64,000 nucleotides of DNA from NCBI GenBank assembly GCA_022432975.1, contig CM039503.1:48773259-48837258 (forward strand). Reading direction: 5' to 3'. The notes beneath the pieces were generated by a model. It saw only the letters and a list, made by a program, of their open reading frames with translations, did no database searches and was not told the DNA's origin. Below, one piece after another: positions 46,546-57,508 of the stretch; positions within the stretch are counted from its first letter, which is position 1; every line of letters begins with the position of its first letter. The DNA comes from Begonia masoniana (taxonomy: Eukaryota > Streptophyta > Magnoliopsida > Cucurbitales > Begoniaceae). The position numbers and the translations under genes are program-made.

Positions 46546-47279
46546 CTATTTCACGATCTGAGTTGGATCTCGTACACATTTTCTCAGCATCAAAACATGG
46601 AAGACATTGTGAACTCCATCCATTGACGCTGGCAACTGTAGTCCGTAAACCATGTTTCCCACACGCTTCAAAATGGAAAATGGGCCAATGAACCGTGGGC
46701 TGAGCTTTCCTTTCTTACCGAATCTCATTACGCCCTTGAAAGGTGACACTTTCAAGAATACCTCATCGCCCTCAGCGAACTCTAAGTCTCTTCTTCTATG
46801 GTCCGCATAACTCTTCTGTCGACTCTGAGCAATCTTTATTCGTTGTTTGATAGCAGCTATCACCTCAGACATCTGCTGTAATATCTCAGGGCCGATAAGC
46901 TTGGTTTTTCCGACCTCATCCCAACACAATAGGGATCTACACTTTCTGCCGTACAAAGCTTCATAAGGAGCCATGCCAATTGTAGCCTGATAACTATTAT
47001 TGTAAGCAAACTCCACGAGTGGAAAATATCTACTCCAAGGAGCATGAAATTCCAATACGCACGATCTTAACATATCTTCCAGTATTTGAATTGTTCTCTC
47101 AGATTGTCCGTCACTCTGTGGATCAAATGCCGTGCTGAAATCCAACTTTGTACCCAAGGAGTTCTGCAAACTTCTCCAAAACCTGGAAGTGAATCTGGGA
47201 TCACGGTCTGAGACGATCGATACAGGAATGCCATGCAGCTTAATAATCTCATTAATATACAGCTCAGCGTACTGATCCT
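46546..47279 (-). pseudogene. Integrase core of the second chromovirus
   Basis: STAFDPQSDGQSERTIQILE holds the catalytic glutamate. YNNSYQATIGMAPYEALYGR, GDEVFLKVSPFKGVMRFGKK and the GPFSILKRVGNMVYGLQLP tail are all present, followed by DGVHNVFHVLMLRKCVRDPT. The upstream part holding the second aspartate is read in another frame (VIPDSLPGF region, near 47190), and stops near 47280 separate it from the zinc-binding half. Confidence 0.85.
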
Positions 47280-48020
47280 AGAGTACGTCGTCTTCACAGG
47301 TAGAAAGTGGGCCGACTTCGTCAATCTATCTACTATGACCCAAATGCTATTATCGCCCTTAGCTGTTTTTGGTAGGCCAACAACAAAATCCATTGTTATG
47401 TTCTCCCATTTCCATTCGGGGATCGGAAGAGGCTGAAGCGTTCCACTTGGTCGTTGATGTTCAGCTTTGAACTGTTGACATATCATGCACGACTCCACAT
47501 ATTTGCCCACTTCATTCTTCATATTCGGCCACCAGAAGTGAAGTTTCAAGTCCTGATACATCTTTATGCTTCCAGGATGCACAGAGAAAGAAGATGAATG
47601 GGCTTCCGACAAGATGTGCTTCCGTAGCTCTTCGTCTTTCAGAACATACCATCTGTTTTTGAACTTCAGAATACCATCTCCCGAGTAACTGAAATCGGAA
47701 GAGGCCATAGGTAACTTGCTCACAATATCAGCCATCTCCTTTGAATTGGTCTTCTGGGCTTCCTTAATTCGGTCCAGGACGGTGGGCCGCAGTGTCAAGT
47801 CCGCTAGTATGGCCGATAGCCCAAAAATTATCTCCATATCGAACTTCTGTATCTCTGTCCTCAAAGGCATTGATACGGCCGACATAGTCAGTTGCATAGT
47901 AGCTGGCATCCTGCTCAGTGCATCAGCTACCACATTAGCTTTACCAGGATGGTATTTAATCTCAACATCGTAATCTTTCACAAATTCTAACCACCGCCTT
48001 TGTCTCATGTTTAGCTCTTT
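47280..48020 (-). pseudogene. RNase H end and integrase zinc domain of the second chromovirus
   Basis: After the stop at 48021 the frame resumes at [20 protein letters not shown], then [16 protein letters not shown] closes RNase H. The integrase N-terminal domain is HSSSFSVHPGSIKMYQDLKL with [16 protein letters not shown]. The core opens with [20 protein letters not shown] and IVDRLTKSAHFLPV, which contain the first catalytic aspartates. A shift near 47280 ends the reading. Confidence 0.88.
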
Positions 48021-49817
48021 CTAGGTAAATATGTACTTCAGGCTCTTGTGATCAGAAAACACCTCACACGATTGTCCGTACAAGTGGTGTCTCCATACTT
48101 TCAGCGCAAATACGACTGCCGCTAGCTCGAGGTCATGTGTATGATAGTTTTGTTCATGGTTCTTCAATTGTCTAGATACGTATGCTACAACTTTCCCTTC
48201 TTGCATTAATACACATCCCAAGCCAACCTTGGACGCATCACAGTATACGCTGAATTTGCCGTCTTCAACTGGCAATACTAACAGTGGGGCAGTAGTTAAT
48301 TTCTGCTTAAGTGTCTGAAAACTCACCTCACAAGCTTCAGACCACTTGAACTTGATGTCCTTCCTTGTTAAGTTGGTCATAGGCTTCGCTATTACAGAAA
48401 ATCCCTTGATAAACTTTCTATAATAACCAGCTAACTCGATAAAACTCTGTACCTCACGGGCATTTCTCGGTCTCAGCCATTCTTTCACTGTCAGAATCTT
48501 GGCTGGATCCACAGAAACTCCCTTTGCAGACACCACGTGGCCTAGGAAGTTAATCCTACTCAACCAGAATTCACACTTTGATAGCTTGACATATAATTGA
48601 TGCTGTTTTAGAGTTGACAACACAATAGCCAAGTGCTCTTTATGCTCTTCCTCGTTCTGAGAATAAATCAGGATGTCGTCGATGAAGACGATTACAAATT
48701 TGTCCAAGAACTCCTGGAATATCCTATTCATCAAGTCCATAAATGCCACGGGGGCATTAGTCAACCCGAACGACATCACCAAAAACTCGTAATGTCCGTA
48801 CCGGGTCCTGAAGGCGGTCTTTGGAATATCATCAGCCCTGACCTTCAACTGGTAATAACCGGAGCGCAAATCGATCTTCGAGAATACCCGAGCCCCCTGT
48901 AGCTGGTCAAATAAATCGTCAATCCTCGGCAACAGGTACTTATTCTTGATGGTCAACTTGTTCAGCTCCCGGTAATCAATGCACATCCGTAGGGACCCAT
49001 CCTTCTTCTTAACAAACAAGACGAGAGCACCCCACGGAGAAAAACTAGGGCGCACAAAACTCTTATCCACCAATTTCTTTAGCTGAGCCTTCAACTCCCT
49101 CAGCTCAATCGGTGCCATACGGTACGGATTCTTCGATACTTGTTTAGCACCAGGATATATGTCAATCTCAAACTCGATTTCACGATCAGGTGGCAATCCC
49201 GATAAGTCATCTAAGAAAACCTCTGAAAAGTCTCGAACTACCATTTGAAGTTCCACCTCATTTTGCCTTTGAACATCCACTACGTAGGCAAGAAATCCGA
49301 TGCATCCTGACCTCATCAGTTGTTGAGCTTTCAAGGAAGATATAGCAGACATAAGGTGTTCCTTTGGTACTGCCTGATAGGAGAGTTCTACCTTGTTCGG
49401 GTGTTTAAACGACACAAGCCCGAACCTACAATTGATGGTGACGTGATGTCTAAACAGCCAATCCATCCCCAGAATCACATCGTATCCTTTCATACTGATA
49501 ACGATAAGACTGGCATACAACTTCTGGTCTCCTACTGACACTATATCACCTTGTACAACCTGCTCGTAGTGCATAAACTCTCCGGACGGTAGCATAATGC
49601 TGTAGGGTTGATCTGACGGCGTACAACAAAACTTCTGTCTAACTACGAAGTTTATTGCCACGAACGAATGTGTGGCCCCCGTGTCCCACAAGCTATAAGC
49701 AAGTGCATCACATATCAAAATTGTACATGTAATTGCTGTGTGCTGATCAGCATCATCAACGTCCTCCATCATTGCAAAAACCCTTGGTACTGCAAGGTTT
49801 GGTCTCGTGTCCAGCAT
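48021..49817 (-). pseudogene. Protease, reverse transcriptase and RNase H of the second chromovirus
   Basis: This 598-residue piece is the best preserved coding block of the element. Protease: [17 protein letters not shown], then [61 protein letters not shown], and [20 protein letters not shown] with FIDD codons at 48675-48686. RNase [21 protein letters not shown] and [20 protein letters not shown], ending [12 protein letters not shown] at an in-frame TAG (48021). One nonsense change is therefore the only break between this and the next piece. Confidence 0.92.
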
Positions 49818-50547
49818 CGGGCAATCCCGAACATGATGGCCTCCTTTGCCACATCGGAAACATTAGCCGGTAATAAATCTGCATTCTCCTCTGTGAAGTT
49901 TCTGGCACCGCGGGCATACTGAAAGTTGAGAAGCCCCCATTGGTCTCTTTCCCTTGTCCTGATTATTGGTGGTCTCATTAGGCCTCTTAATGCCTCTGTT
50001 TTGTTGCTGTTGAGATTGCAAATTCTGACTTCTTTGCTGTTGTTGAGGAACATTTCGAATAATCCCTCTTGACTGATCTCTTTGTCTCTGGGACTTCGCT
50101 TCTAAGGCCTCCAACTGATAGGCCTTGGCCACCACTTTTGTGTACGGTGCCTCATCAAATCCCCCGTAAGAAATCCCTCGTAAGAGGTCCAGCTTCAAAC
50201 CCTGAATAAATTGGTGCACCTTGTTTTCGTCAGTGGCTACCAAATGAGGTGCATAGCGGGATAATGATTCAAACTTCTGAACATATTCTGCCACTGATCC
50301 ATACTGTCGTAGCTGAGAGAACTCAATCAACTTTTCCTTCCTTACCCCGCGGTCAAAATATTTCTTGTAAAAGATATTCTTAAATCCCTCCCAGCTCAGT
50401 GCCACGGTAGTGGACCGCATAGTATCCCATCAAAAACCAGCACTCTTTGTGAGATGAAACGTGGCACATGTGACCTTCTTGCTCTCCTCTACCTAGGCAT
50501 ATTAAACATTTGTTCAATCTGCCGAACCCAATTCGTCAGCATGGACG
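49818..50547 (-). pseudogene. Gag of the second chromovirus, N-terminus replaced
   Basis: The reading holds NWVRQIEQMFN next to the array, then after a shift and stop KKVTCATFHLTKSAGFWWD and WEGFKNIFYKKYFDRGVRKE. A glutamine-rich stretch follows, then RCQKLHRGEC and the knuckle [15 protein letters not shown] (near 49868-49824). It aligns with the gag at 21723-22582 from GWLRKIESMF onward. The first roughly 80-90 residues of gag are not visible; a 14-copy 35-bp array lies there instead. Confidence 0.85.
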
Positions 50548-51035
50548 GGTGAATAAGACGAAAGTGAACAGTAACCGGTGGATGTGAATAAGACGAAAGT
50601 GAACAGTAACCGGTGGATGTGAATAAGACGAAAGTGAACAGTAACCGGTGGATGTGAATAAGACGAAAGTGAACAGTAACCGGTGGATGTGAATAAGACG
50701 AAAGTGAACAGTAACCGGTGGATGTGAATAAGACGAAAGTGAACAGTAACCGGTGGATGTGAATAAGACGAAAGTGAACAGTAACCGGTGGATGTGAATA
50801 AGACGAAAGTGAACAGTAACCGGTGGATGTGAATAAGACGAAAGTGAACAGTAACCGGTGGATGTGAATAAGACGAAAGTGAACAGTAACCGGTGGATGT
50901 GAATAAGACGAAAGTGAACAGTAACCGGTGGATGTGAATAAGACGAAAGTGAACAGTAACCGGTGGATGTGAATAAGACGAAAGTGAACAGTAACCGGTG
51001 GATGTGAATAAGACGAAAGTGAACAGTAACCGGTG
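50548..51035 (-). repeat. 35-bp array abutting gag (14 copies)
   Basis: About fourteen essentially identical copies occur of the 35-bp unit GGTGGATGTGAATAAGACGA plus AAGTGAACAGTAACC on the plus strand. They are of the CCGG variant, as in the 5' LTR array and unlike the TCGG variant of the 3' LTR array. They join gag codons directly at 50548 and the sequence GGGGGACGAGGAGC at 51036. Confidence 0.92.
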
Positions 51036-51386
51036 GGGGACGAGGAGCTATCACTCCGAGACATTCCAAAACGGGGACTATTTTTTTTTAAATATTATAC
51101 TTTAAAACCTTAACAAGAGTATAACCTTTTCTGGAAGTGAAACTGAAAGACACATTTTAAGCTGGATGACAATTAAAATCGGAATACAGAAACAGAGAAC
51201 TTTCTAAATTGATGGCGAAAGAAAACAGGAAAATAGAACATTTAAATTTTTAGGCATAAACCTTCTCTAGGAGTGAAGGCTGAAAGACAGCGATGACGTC
51301 AAACAGAAGATAAATTTTAAAGGCAGCGGCAGAAAATGTAAACAGTGGATAATGTGAATAAAATGGAGGAGAACAGTAGCAGCTAG
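51036..51386 (-). repeat. Remnant of the 5' LTR after its array
   Basis: On the minus strand ATCCACTGTTTACATTTTCTG matches what follows the array in the related LTR at 63940. A 38-bp stretch (ACCTTNTCTNGGAGTGAA...GAAAGACA) is present twice, near 51125 and 51258. No LTR end and no TGGTATCAGAG primer site is found before the second array begins. Confidence 0.6.
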
Positions 51387-52515
51387 TGGATGTGAATAAG
51401 ACGAAAGTGAACAGTAACCGGTGGATGTGAATAAGACGAAAGTGAACAGTAACCGGTGGATGTGAATAAGACGAAAGTGAACAGTAACCGGTGGATGTGA
51501 ATAAGACGAAAGTGAACAGTAACCGGTGGATGTGAATAAGACGAAAGTGAACAGTAACCGGTGGATGTGAATAAGACGAAAGTGAACAGTAACCGGTGGA
51601 TGTGAATAAGACGAAAGTGAACAGTAACCGGTGGATGTGAATAAGACGAAAGTGAACAGTAACCGGTGGATGTGAATAAGACGAAAGTGAACAGTAACCG
51701 GTGGATGTGAATAAGACGAAAGTGAACAGTAACCGGTGGATGTGAATAAGACGAAAGTGAACAGTAACCGGTGGATGTGAATAAGACGAAAGTGAACAGT
51801 AACCGGTGGATGTGAATAAGACGAAAGTGAACAGTAACCGGTGGATGTGAATAAGACGAAAGTGAACAGTAACCGGTGGATGTGAATAAGACGAAAGTGA
51901 ACAGTAACCGGTGGATGTGAATAAGACGAAAGTGAACAGTAACCGGTGGATGTGAATAAGACGAAAGTGAACAGTAACCGGTGGATGTGAATAAGACGAA
52001 AGTGAACAGTAACCGGTGGATGTGAATAAGACGAAAGTGAACAGTAACCGGTGGATGTGAATAAGACGAAAGTGAACAGTAACCGGTGGATGTGAATAAG
52101 ACGAAAGTGAACAGTAACCGGTGGATGTGAATAAGACGAAAGTGAACAGTAACCGGTGGATGTGAATAAGACGAAAGTGAACAGTAACCGGTGGATGTGA
52201 ATAAGACGAAAGTGAACAGTAACCGGTGGATGTGAATAAGACGAAAGTGAACAGTAACCGGTGGATGTGAATAAGACGAAAGTGAACAGTACCGTGGATG
52301 TGAATAAGACGAAAGTGAACAGTAACCGGTGGATGTGAATAAGAAGAAAGTGAACAGTAACCGGTGGATGTGAATAAGAAGAAAGTGAACAGTAACCGGT
52401 GGATGTGAATAAGACAAAAAGTGAACAGTAACCGTGGATGTGAATAAGAAGAAAGTGAACAGTAACCGGTGGATGTGAATAAGAAGAAGTGAAAAGTAAC
52501 CGGTAGATGTGAATA
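51387..52515 (-). repeat. 35-bp array inside the 5' LTR (about 32 copies)
   Basis: Roughly 32 copies occur. The first 25 or so (51400-52290) are identical. Those nearer the LTR start, 52290-52515, vary (ACCGTGG, AGAAGAAAG, ACAAAAAG). The unit has no stop codon in any minus-strand frame, so long overlapping frames up to 439 codons appear in it. They do not represent genes. Confidence 0.93.
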
Positions 52516-53969
52516 AGACAAATTAACAACTTTAACAAGAATCCATAAAACAAAAGTCGTGAAAACAGAAGGTATGAAAGCTTCAAAACTTCAGAAAACG
52601 ATTTAAAACATGATTTTGGACATACTCGGGAAACACGATAGAATTTTAAGGAACAGATTGCTTGATGGCTCTAAAATCAGAGATAATCCATGCACATCTA
52701 AAGGAGAAAATATTCCAAACAATTCTAGAATACTTCAGAACATATATTCAACTGTCAATACAGAGGTTTAAATACATCAACAACAGAACCTATACATTAA
52801 CAAATTTCCAGCAGAATTTTAAACAAAACACAGGACTAACAGAGTTTTAGAACAAACACAAGAATTCCAGAAGAGTTTACAGATATGAACTTTTCTTTAA
52901 AGACTTAAACCTCGAGATAGAAAATTATGTATGGCTGCAGCAACCACCCCCGAGAGCTCGAACCACCAGCAACCTATTCATCAGACTGAGGCACAAAGTC
53001 CTCATTTTTGGGTTAAGTACCTACATCAAGGAGTTCACCTATGAGTCTAAAACTCAGTAAGAACATATATAAATGCAGTGATGCATATGCTATGCATAGA
53101 CTTTCAGAAATACGATGACAGTACAGTACATTACCTTTCTGTGGCAGAGGGGTATAAGTGGGGCTTATAGGGGAACTGACAAGTGCACGACAGACACAAA
53201 CAGATATACAGAAACAGAATAGTAGGCCAGTCCCCGTCCCGCACTTAACCAATACATTTCAGTCAGATTTTATCTTGCTTAGCTTCAAACCGTGTACAGA
53301 AAACAGTTTTGCATGAACTTTCGGGAAAAAATCATGTATGCATGGACATTTACAGTGCTTCAACTTAAACAGCAGAGAACAGGAACATAAAACAACGGAA
53401 ACATAAAAGGAAACACAGAACTTAACTCTAACCCTTCTACCCGAAACCAACCTACAGGATGTAAAACCTAGTATCTCCAGGATGTAGGGCCTTAAGGGCC
53501 AGTCCACACACATGAACTTACCTGTTTGCTGCGGTGTTGAAAGTGTTGAATGTGTTGCCTTGGTGAGGCACGAACCTCTACTGGAGAAAACAGGAGAATG
53601 AAAGTTTTTGGAAAGATTGAAATCGCCAGAAGGAGAGAAAACCGAGAGAAATGAAAGGAAGCAGAAGGAAGCATATGAGAAAAGTGAGGGTTTCACGTAG
53701 GAGGGGAGAGAAAAGAACATGGCTTCTTCAACAAGTTGCCAGGTGTCACTCATCCATTGGCCACCTCCCACCAACCTTAATTGGCTTCCAATTTTACCCT
53801 TCAATAGGTTTTTAACTAAATTTTTATTTAGTTCGTCGAATCGGTTCTATAACCACTCTCATTCAATTGAACATGTTGGCAATTAAAAATAGTCATTGAA
53901 TTAATATCGGAGTAATTCCGCTTACATATCCGGGGAAAAAACACATAAGCAAAAATACCGGGTGTTACA
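52516..53969 (-). repeat. 5' LTR of the second chromovirus, unique part
   Basis: It starts TGTAACACCCGGTATTTTTG on the minus strand at 53969 and is colinear with 44863-46313, with several one- to three-base deletions. Donor AACAG|GTAAGTTCATG is retained. Confidence 0.88.
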
Positions 53970-54164
53970 TAAAGTTTCCTAAAAATATGAAATTAGCTTG
54001 GTTACAATATTTGAAGGGAAGACACATTCCATCTTCCTTCATTCGAAGCTTTACAAGGACTTTACCTAAAAAGGAAATACAAATCAATTAGTAGATAAAA
54101 ATGATAATGATTAAAATACAAACCTGGTGTTTGTGCTTGACGGTTGGGGATCGTAAGCACATCA
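53970..54164. other. Short flank of unknown origin
   Basis: AT-rich sequence beside the chromovirus; no gene or repeat was recognised. Confidence 0.4.
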
Positions 54165-54697
54165 GACCATCAATTGTAAAGGTTGGGAGTCGTTGAAGAT
54201 TCAGGAGATATTCGACAAAATCGCCTTGCACGAAGTGTATAGAATGAAGGGCGATAGCTATAGCAGAATTGTTCGCTTGTTTTATGCGAACTTGAACGCT
54301 ACTAGGAGGTCTGGGACGCTGAAGACGTACGTAATTGGTACAAAGATGGTCATCACTGCAGACGTGATTAATGAAATGATCAGGTTTTCTGCAGGAGGGA
54401 TGGACGTGAACAGATACTACCACGTCCATCAAGACTGTGAATTTTTAAAATCGGCAGAGGGACTCGAGTTCCTCAGGACAATTCACTACAATTTCAACAT
54501 CGTCGGGTTCTTGAAGCAAAGATCGAAGGACTTGAACCTCAAAGCTCAGGTTATTTATAACATGATAACTCACACCATTTTACCTCACGATGGACATAGA
54601 GATCTGGTGAGCTGCATGGATTTATATGTGATGGAGAAACTATACAGTGGCAGAAGGTTTGACCCTTGGTACTTGATTTTAGGTCACATGTTGGACC
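54165..54697 (+). pseudogene. Plant-transposon-like domain ORF, copy 1 (partial)
   Basis: The open part reads RIVRLFYANLNATRRSGTLK, then VIGTKMVITADVINEMIRFS and LKAQVIYNMITHTILPHDGH, ending RFDPWYLILGHML. This matches the putative plant transposon protein pattern (FYAN, V..T...I....IN, and a later hydrophobic block). It corresponds to the middle of copy 2 (about 55378-55905), from which it differs by scattered substitutions. Flanks differ from copy 2 on both sides, so only an internal fragment was duplicated. There is no start codon in a natural context. Confidence 0.65.
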
Positions 54698-55209
54698 CTT
54701 GATATAGGAGGTGGAGATCCCCCATTAAACGTGCGGTGCACATGTAGTTAAAATGAGGACCTATTTTGAGAATCGAGCCCCCGTTTTGTGTTATTGCTCG
54801 TGACTGCAGTAATGGATAAAATGGGGGGCCATTTTACTGAGACGGTCCCCCGTTTTACAATTGTTCTTGAAAACGGGGCACCATTTTTTGAAAACGGCCC
54901 CCTGTTTTAAAATTAGGGCTAAAAAAATGGGGACCGATTTCTAAATTGGGAGACTGATTCCCGTCTGTATCCAAAAAAAAAAAACTTCAAAAACTCTCTC
55001 GCCCACCCAATTTTTCAACCCTAAAATCCGACAATTTCACGCAAAAATCTGACCATTTTGCGTTGATTTCTCTATCCCTAATTAGTTTGGACCAATATTA
55101 TTCACAAATCAAAAAATTAGCCCTAAATCGACTGAAATCCCAAAATTCGAGCCCTTTTCGTGGTTTTTTGCAAAATTCCACAAAAAATGCCCCCCCCGCC
55201 CCCAAAAAA
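54698..55209. other. G/C-run region before copy 2
   Basis: Six or more alternating CCCCGTTTT and AAAACGGGG or AAATGGGG elements occur in 54715-54960. An A-run follows at 54975, and a C-run with a trailing A-run lies at 55190-55210. No ORF is seen. Confidence 0.5.
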
Positions 55210-56425
55210 ATGTCTTCAAATGAAAGATTACTCCGTCACAAGCAGGTCCGTCACAAATAGGTTCGTCACAAGCGCCGTGAGAGGCAACTGGGTATTTATC
55301 GAATGAATTTCGAAACCAGTTGTGTCAAGAGCAGTTTGAGCTGGGTATGTCGAGCTTATCGATGATTTATGAGAAGACTGTCAATTTTAAAGGTTGGGAT
55401 GGTTGAAGATCTAGGAGATGTTCGACAAAATCGCCTTGCACGAAGTGTACGAAATGAAGGGCGATAGCTGCGACAGAATTGTTCGCTTGTTTTATGCGAA
55501 CTTGAACGCTACTGGGAGGTCTGGGATGCTGAAGACGTACGTAATTGGTACAGAGATAGTCATCACTCAGAAGCGATTAATGAAATGATCGGGTTTTCTG
55601 CAGGAGGGATGGAGGTAAACAGATACTACCACATCCATCAAGACTGTGATTTTTTCAAATCAGCAGAGGGACTCGAGTTCCTCAGGACAATTCACCGCAA
55701 TCCCAAGATCGTCGGGTTCGTGAAGCCAAGATCGAAGGACTTGAACCTCAAAGCTCGGGTTATTCACAATATGATAACTCACACCATTTTACCTTGCGAT
55801 GGACATAGAGATCTAGTGAGCTGCATGGATTTGTATGTGATGGAGAAACTATACAGTGGCAGGAGGTTCGACCCTTGGTACCTGATTTTAGGTCACATGC
55901 TCGAGATAGATCGAACATCCAACAAAAATTTGATATACGACACATTAATTTAGAAAATCATCGAGTGAGCTGGAATTCAGCTACCGCCAGGAAAGCCTAG
56001 GAGAGCACTGAGATCCACCGATGTATTTGATAAGCTTCATTTGACTGGGATGAGTCTAGTCGAAGTCGACGATACTTGAGTGTTCAAGTTTGATCAGGGG
56101 GCCTCCACATCAGCAGGCGATGTTCCTATGGAGGACGTCACGGCGGTGCCATTGTCCCCTCAAGAGCCCCCCATGAGGCTACTGGGTGGGAGAAGATGGA
56201 CCAGAGGTTGGCCATGATGGATAATAGGATGAAGGAGAGGTGGGAGAGGATGAACTAGAGGTTGGCCATGATGGAGCAAAGGATGGAGGAGAGGTGGGCT
56301 AGAAGGGACCAGAGGATGGAGTTCCTCGCGAATAGAATAGATGAGGTCAGGTTGTCACAGATAGAGCTAAGTGACAACGTTTCGTGTTGGATTGCTGACA
56401 CTAACGACGATATCCCACCACTGTA
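55210..56425 (+). pseudogene. Plant-transposon-like domain ORF, copy 2 (full length, broken)
   Basis: It starts near MSSNERLLRHKQVRHK (ATG 55210). Across two shifts it reaches the domain: RIVRLFYANLNATGRSGMLK, AINEMIGFSAGGMEVNRYYH, FLRTIHRNPKIVGFVKPRSK and MDLYVMEKLYSGRRFDPWYL. The tail has EIDRTSNKNLIYDTL, then after stops RRALRSTDVFDKLHLTGMSL. It ends in a charged, methionine- and arginine-rich region (MEQRMEERWARRDQRMEFLA) likely to form a coiled coil, with a stop at 56424. The domain-plus-coiled-coil layout parallels the copia ORF at 29601-31751. Role unknown. Confidence 0.65.
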
Positions 56426-56696
56426 GTGTAGTTTATGTTTAGTTTTTAATTTTATGCATTGTACTTTCTGTTTGTAACCTTAGGTTTTGTTTGTAACTAT
56501 ATTTACTGTATGGTTGTACTTTACTAAACGCTTTTACTAGATGATTTGATATAATAATTATCTGGATCTGACTGTTGGATATACAATTGTGATTATATGT
56601 ATGAATTGTTTGAAGATAACGATGGAGGAGTCATAAAACAAACGAAACTCTGTCCATTTTTTCAATTTATCTCACTAAATTAGATATTATAATATA
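56426..56696. other. AT-rich spacer after copy 2
   Basis: No gene was recognised. TTTGTAACC and TTTGTAAC repeats near 56472 may belong to the 3' end of the preceding ORF. Confidence 0.4.
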
Positions 56697-57136
56697 GGGT
56701 AATAACTAATTTAAACCCCAAACGAAAAATTGTATAAATTAATTTAAAAAAAATCAAATGATATTGGATTTAATTGAAAATTTTACCACATGTATATCAT
56801 ATCATAGGAAGATAATCTTGAAATTTTTGTGATTTTCTAACATTTGTACGATTTATTGTAATTTTTGTTAATTATTTTATGAAATAGATGTATAACAATT
56901 ATAATAAATCATACAAGTGTTAGAAAATCACGAAAATTTTCAGATTATCTTTTCATTATGTGGTGAACATGTGAAATTTTTTTAAAGTAAATTCAATATC
57001 GTTTGATATTTTTTTTAATACCTCTCGTTCATTCTTTATTTTATAAATTAATTTAAAAAATATACCAAACGATATTCGTGATTTTCTAACACTTGTATGA
57101 TTGATTATAATTGAGGTTTAAATTGGTTTTTACTCT
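56697..57136. mobile_element. Fold-back (MITE-like) element
   Basis: The left end GGGTAATAACTAATTTAAAC is mirrored by GGTTTAAATTGGTTTTTAC at the right. Inside, AGATAATCTTGAAATTTTTG and GATTTTCTAACATTTGTACG on the left match, in reverse complement, sequences centred at 56900-56960. The arms are imperfect and parts appear twice. No ORF is present. The superfamily cannot be assigned, and the target duplication is unclear. Confidence 0.6.
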
Positions 57137-57171
57137 GTAATAAATACAGAAATTATAGATTATACTATATC

Positions 57172-57365
57172 CATAAATTACACATTACAATAATAATAAT
57201 TTAAATATTAAAATAAATCTATATATTGTACATTACATATTATAATAAATCAATATGTTACACATTACACTAATAATAAATTAAGCATTAAAATAAATTC
57301 ATATATTACACATTACACATTGGCTATAAATTAAACATTAAAATAAATCCATAAATTACATCCTG
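57172..57365. repeat. AT-rich diverged tandem repeat
   Basis: Four imperfect copies of a 45-65-bp unit contain ATTAAAATAAATCCATA and TACACATTACA. Confidence 0.65.
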
Positions 57366-57508
57366 AACATTCATTCATTTCTATCGCGGCTGCGTGCTGA
57401 AGATTCCTGCACATAATGAAAATTATAGTAAAAAAAAAAAGGAATGTTAGTGTCTTTATGAGCGAAACGTGTTGAAATGTATCTGCATCCCGTCAAATAC
57501 GTGGAACC

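Larger units (their letters stand above)
44863..53969 (-). mobile_element. Second chromovirus, with arrays in both LTRs and at gag
   Basis: The minus-strand order is LTR (53969 down), array, gag, protease, RT, RNase H, integrase, chromodomain and LTR (46313 down). The unique LTR parts (52516-53969 and 44863-46313) are close copies, starting TGTAACACCCGGTATTTTT. The primer site, gag start and inner end of the 5' LTR are missing, and array DNA stands in their place. The 3' LTR is fused to the oppositely oriented LTR at 40856. The same family occurs in plus orientation at 59792. Confidence 0.85.

Noticed and set aside
42268..52515. CRISPR-like appearance of regularly repeated 35-bp units
   Set aside because: Units are directly adjacent with no unique spacers, and the surroundings are plant retrotransposons.
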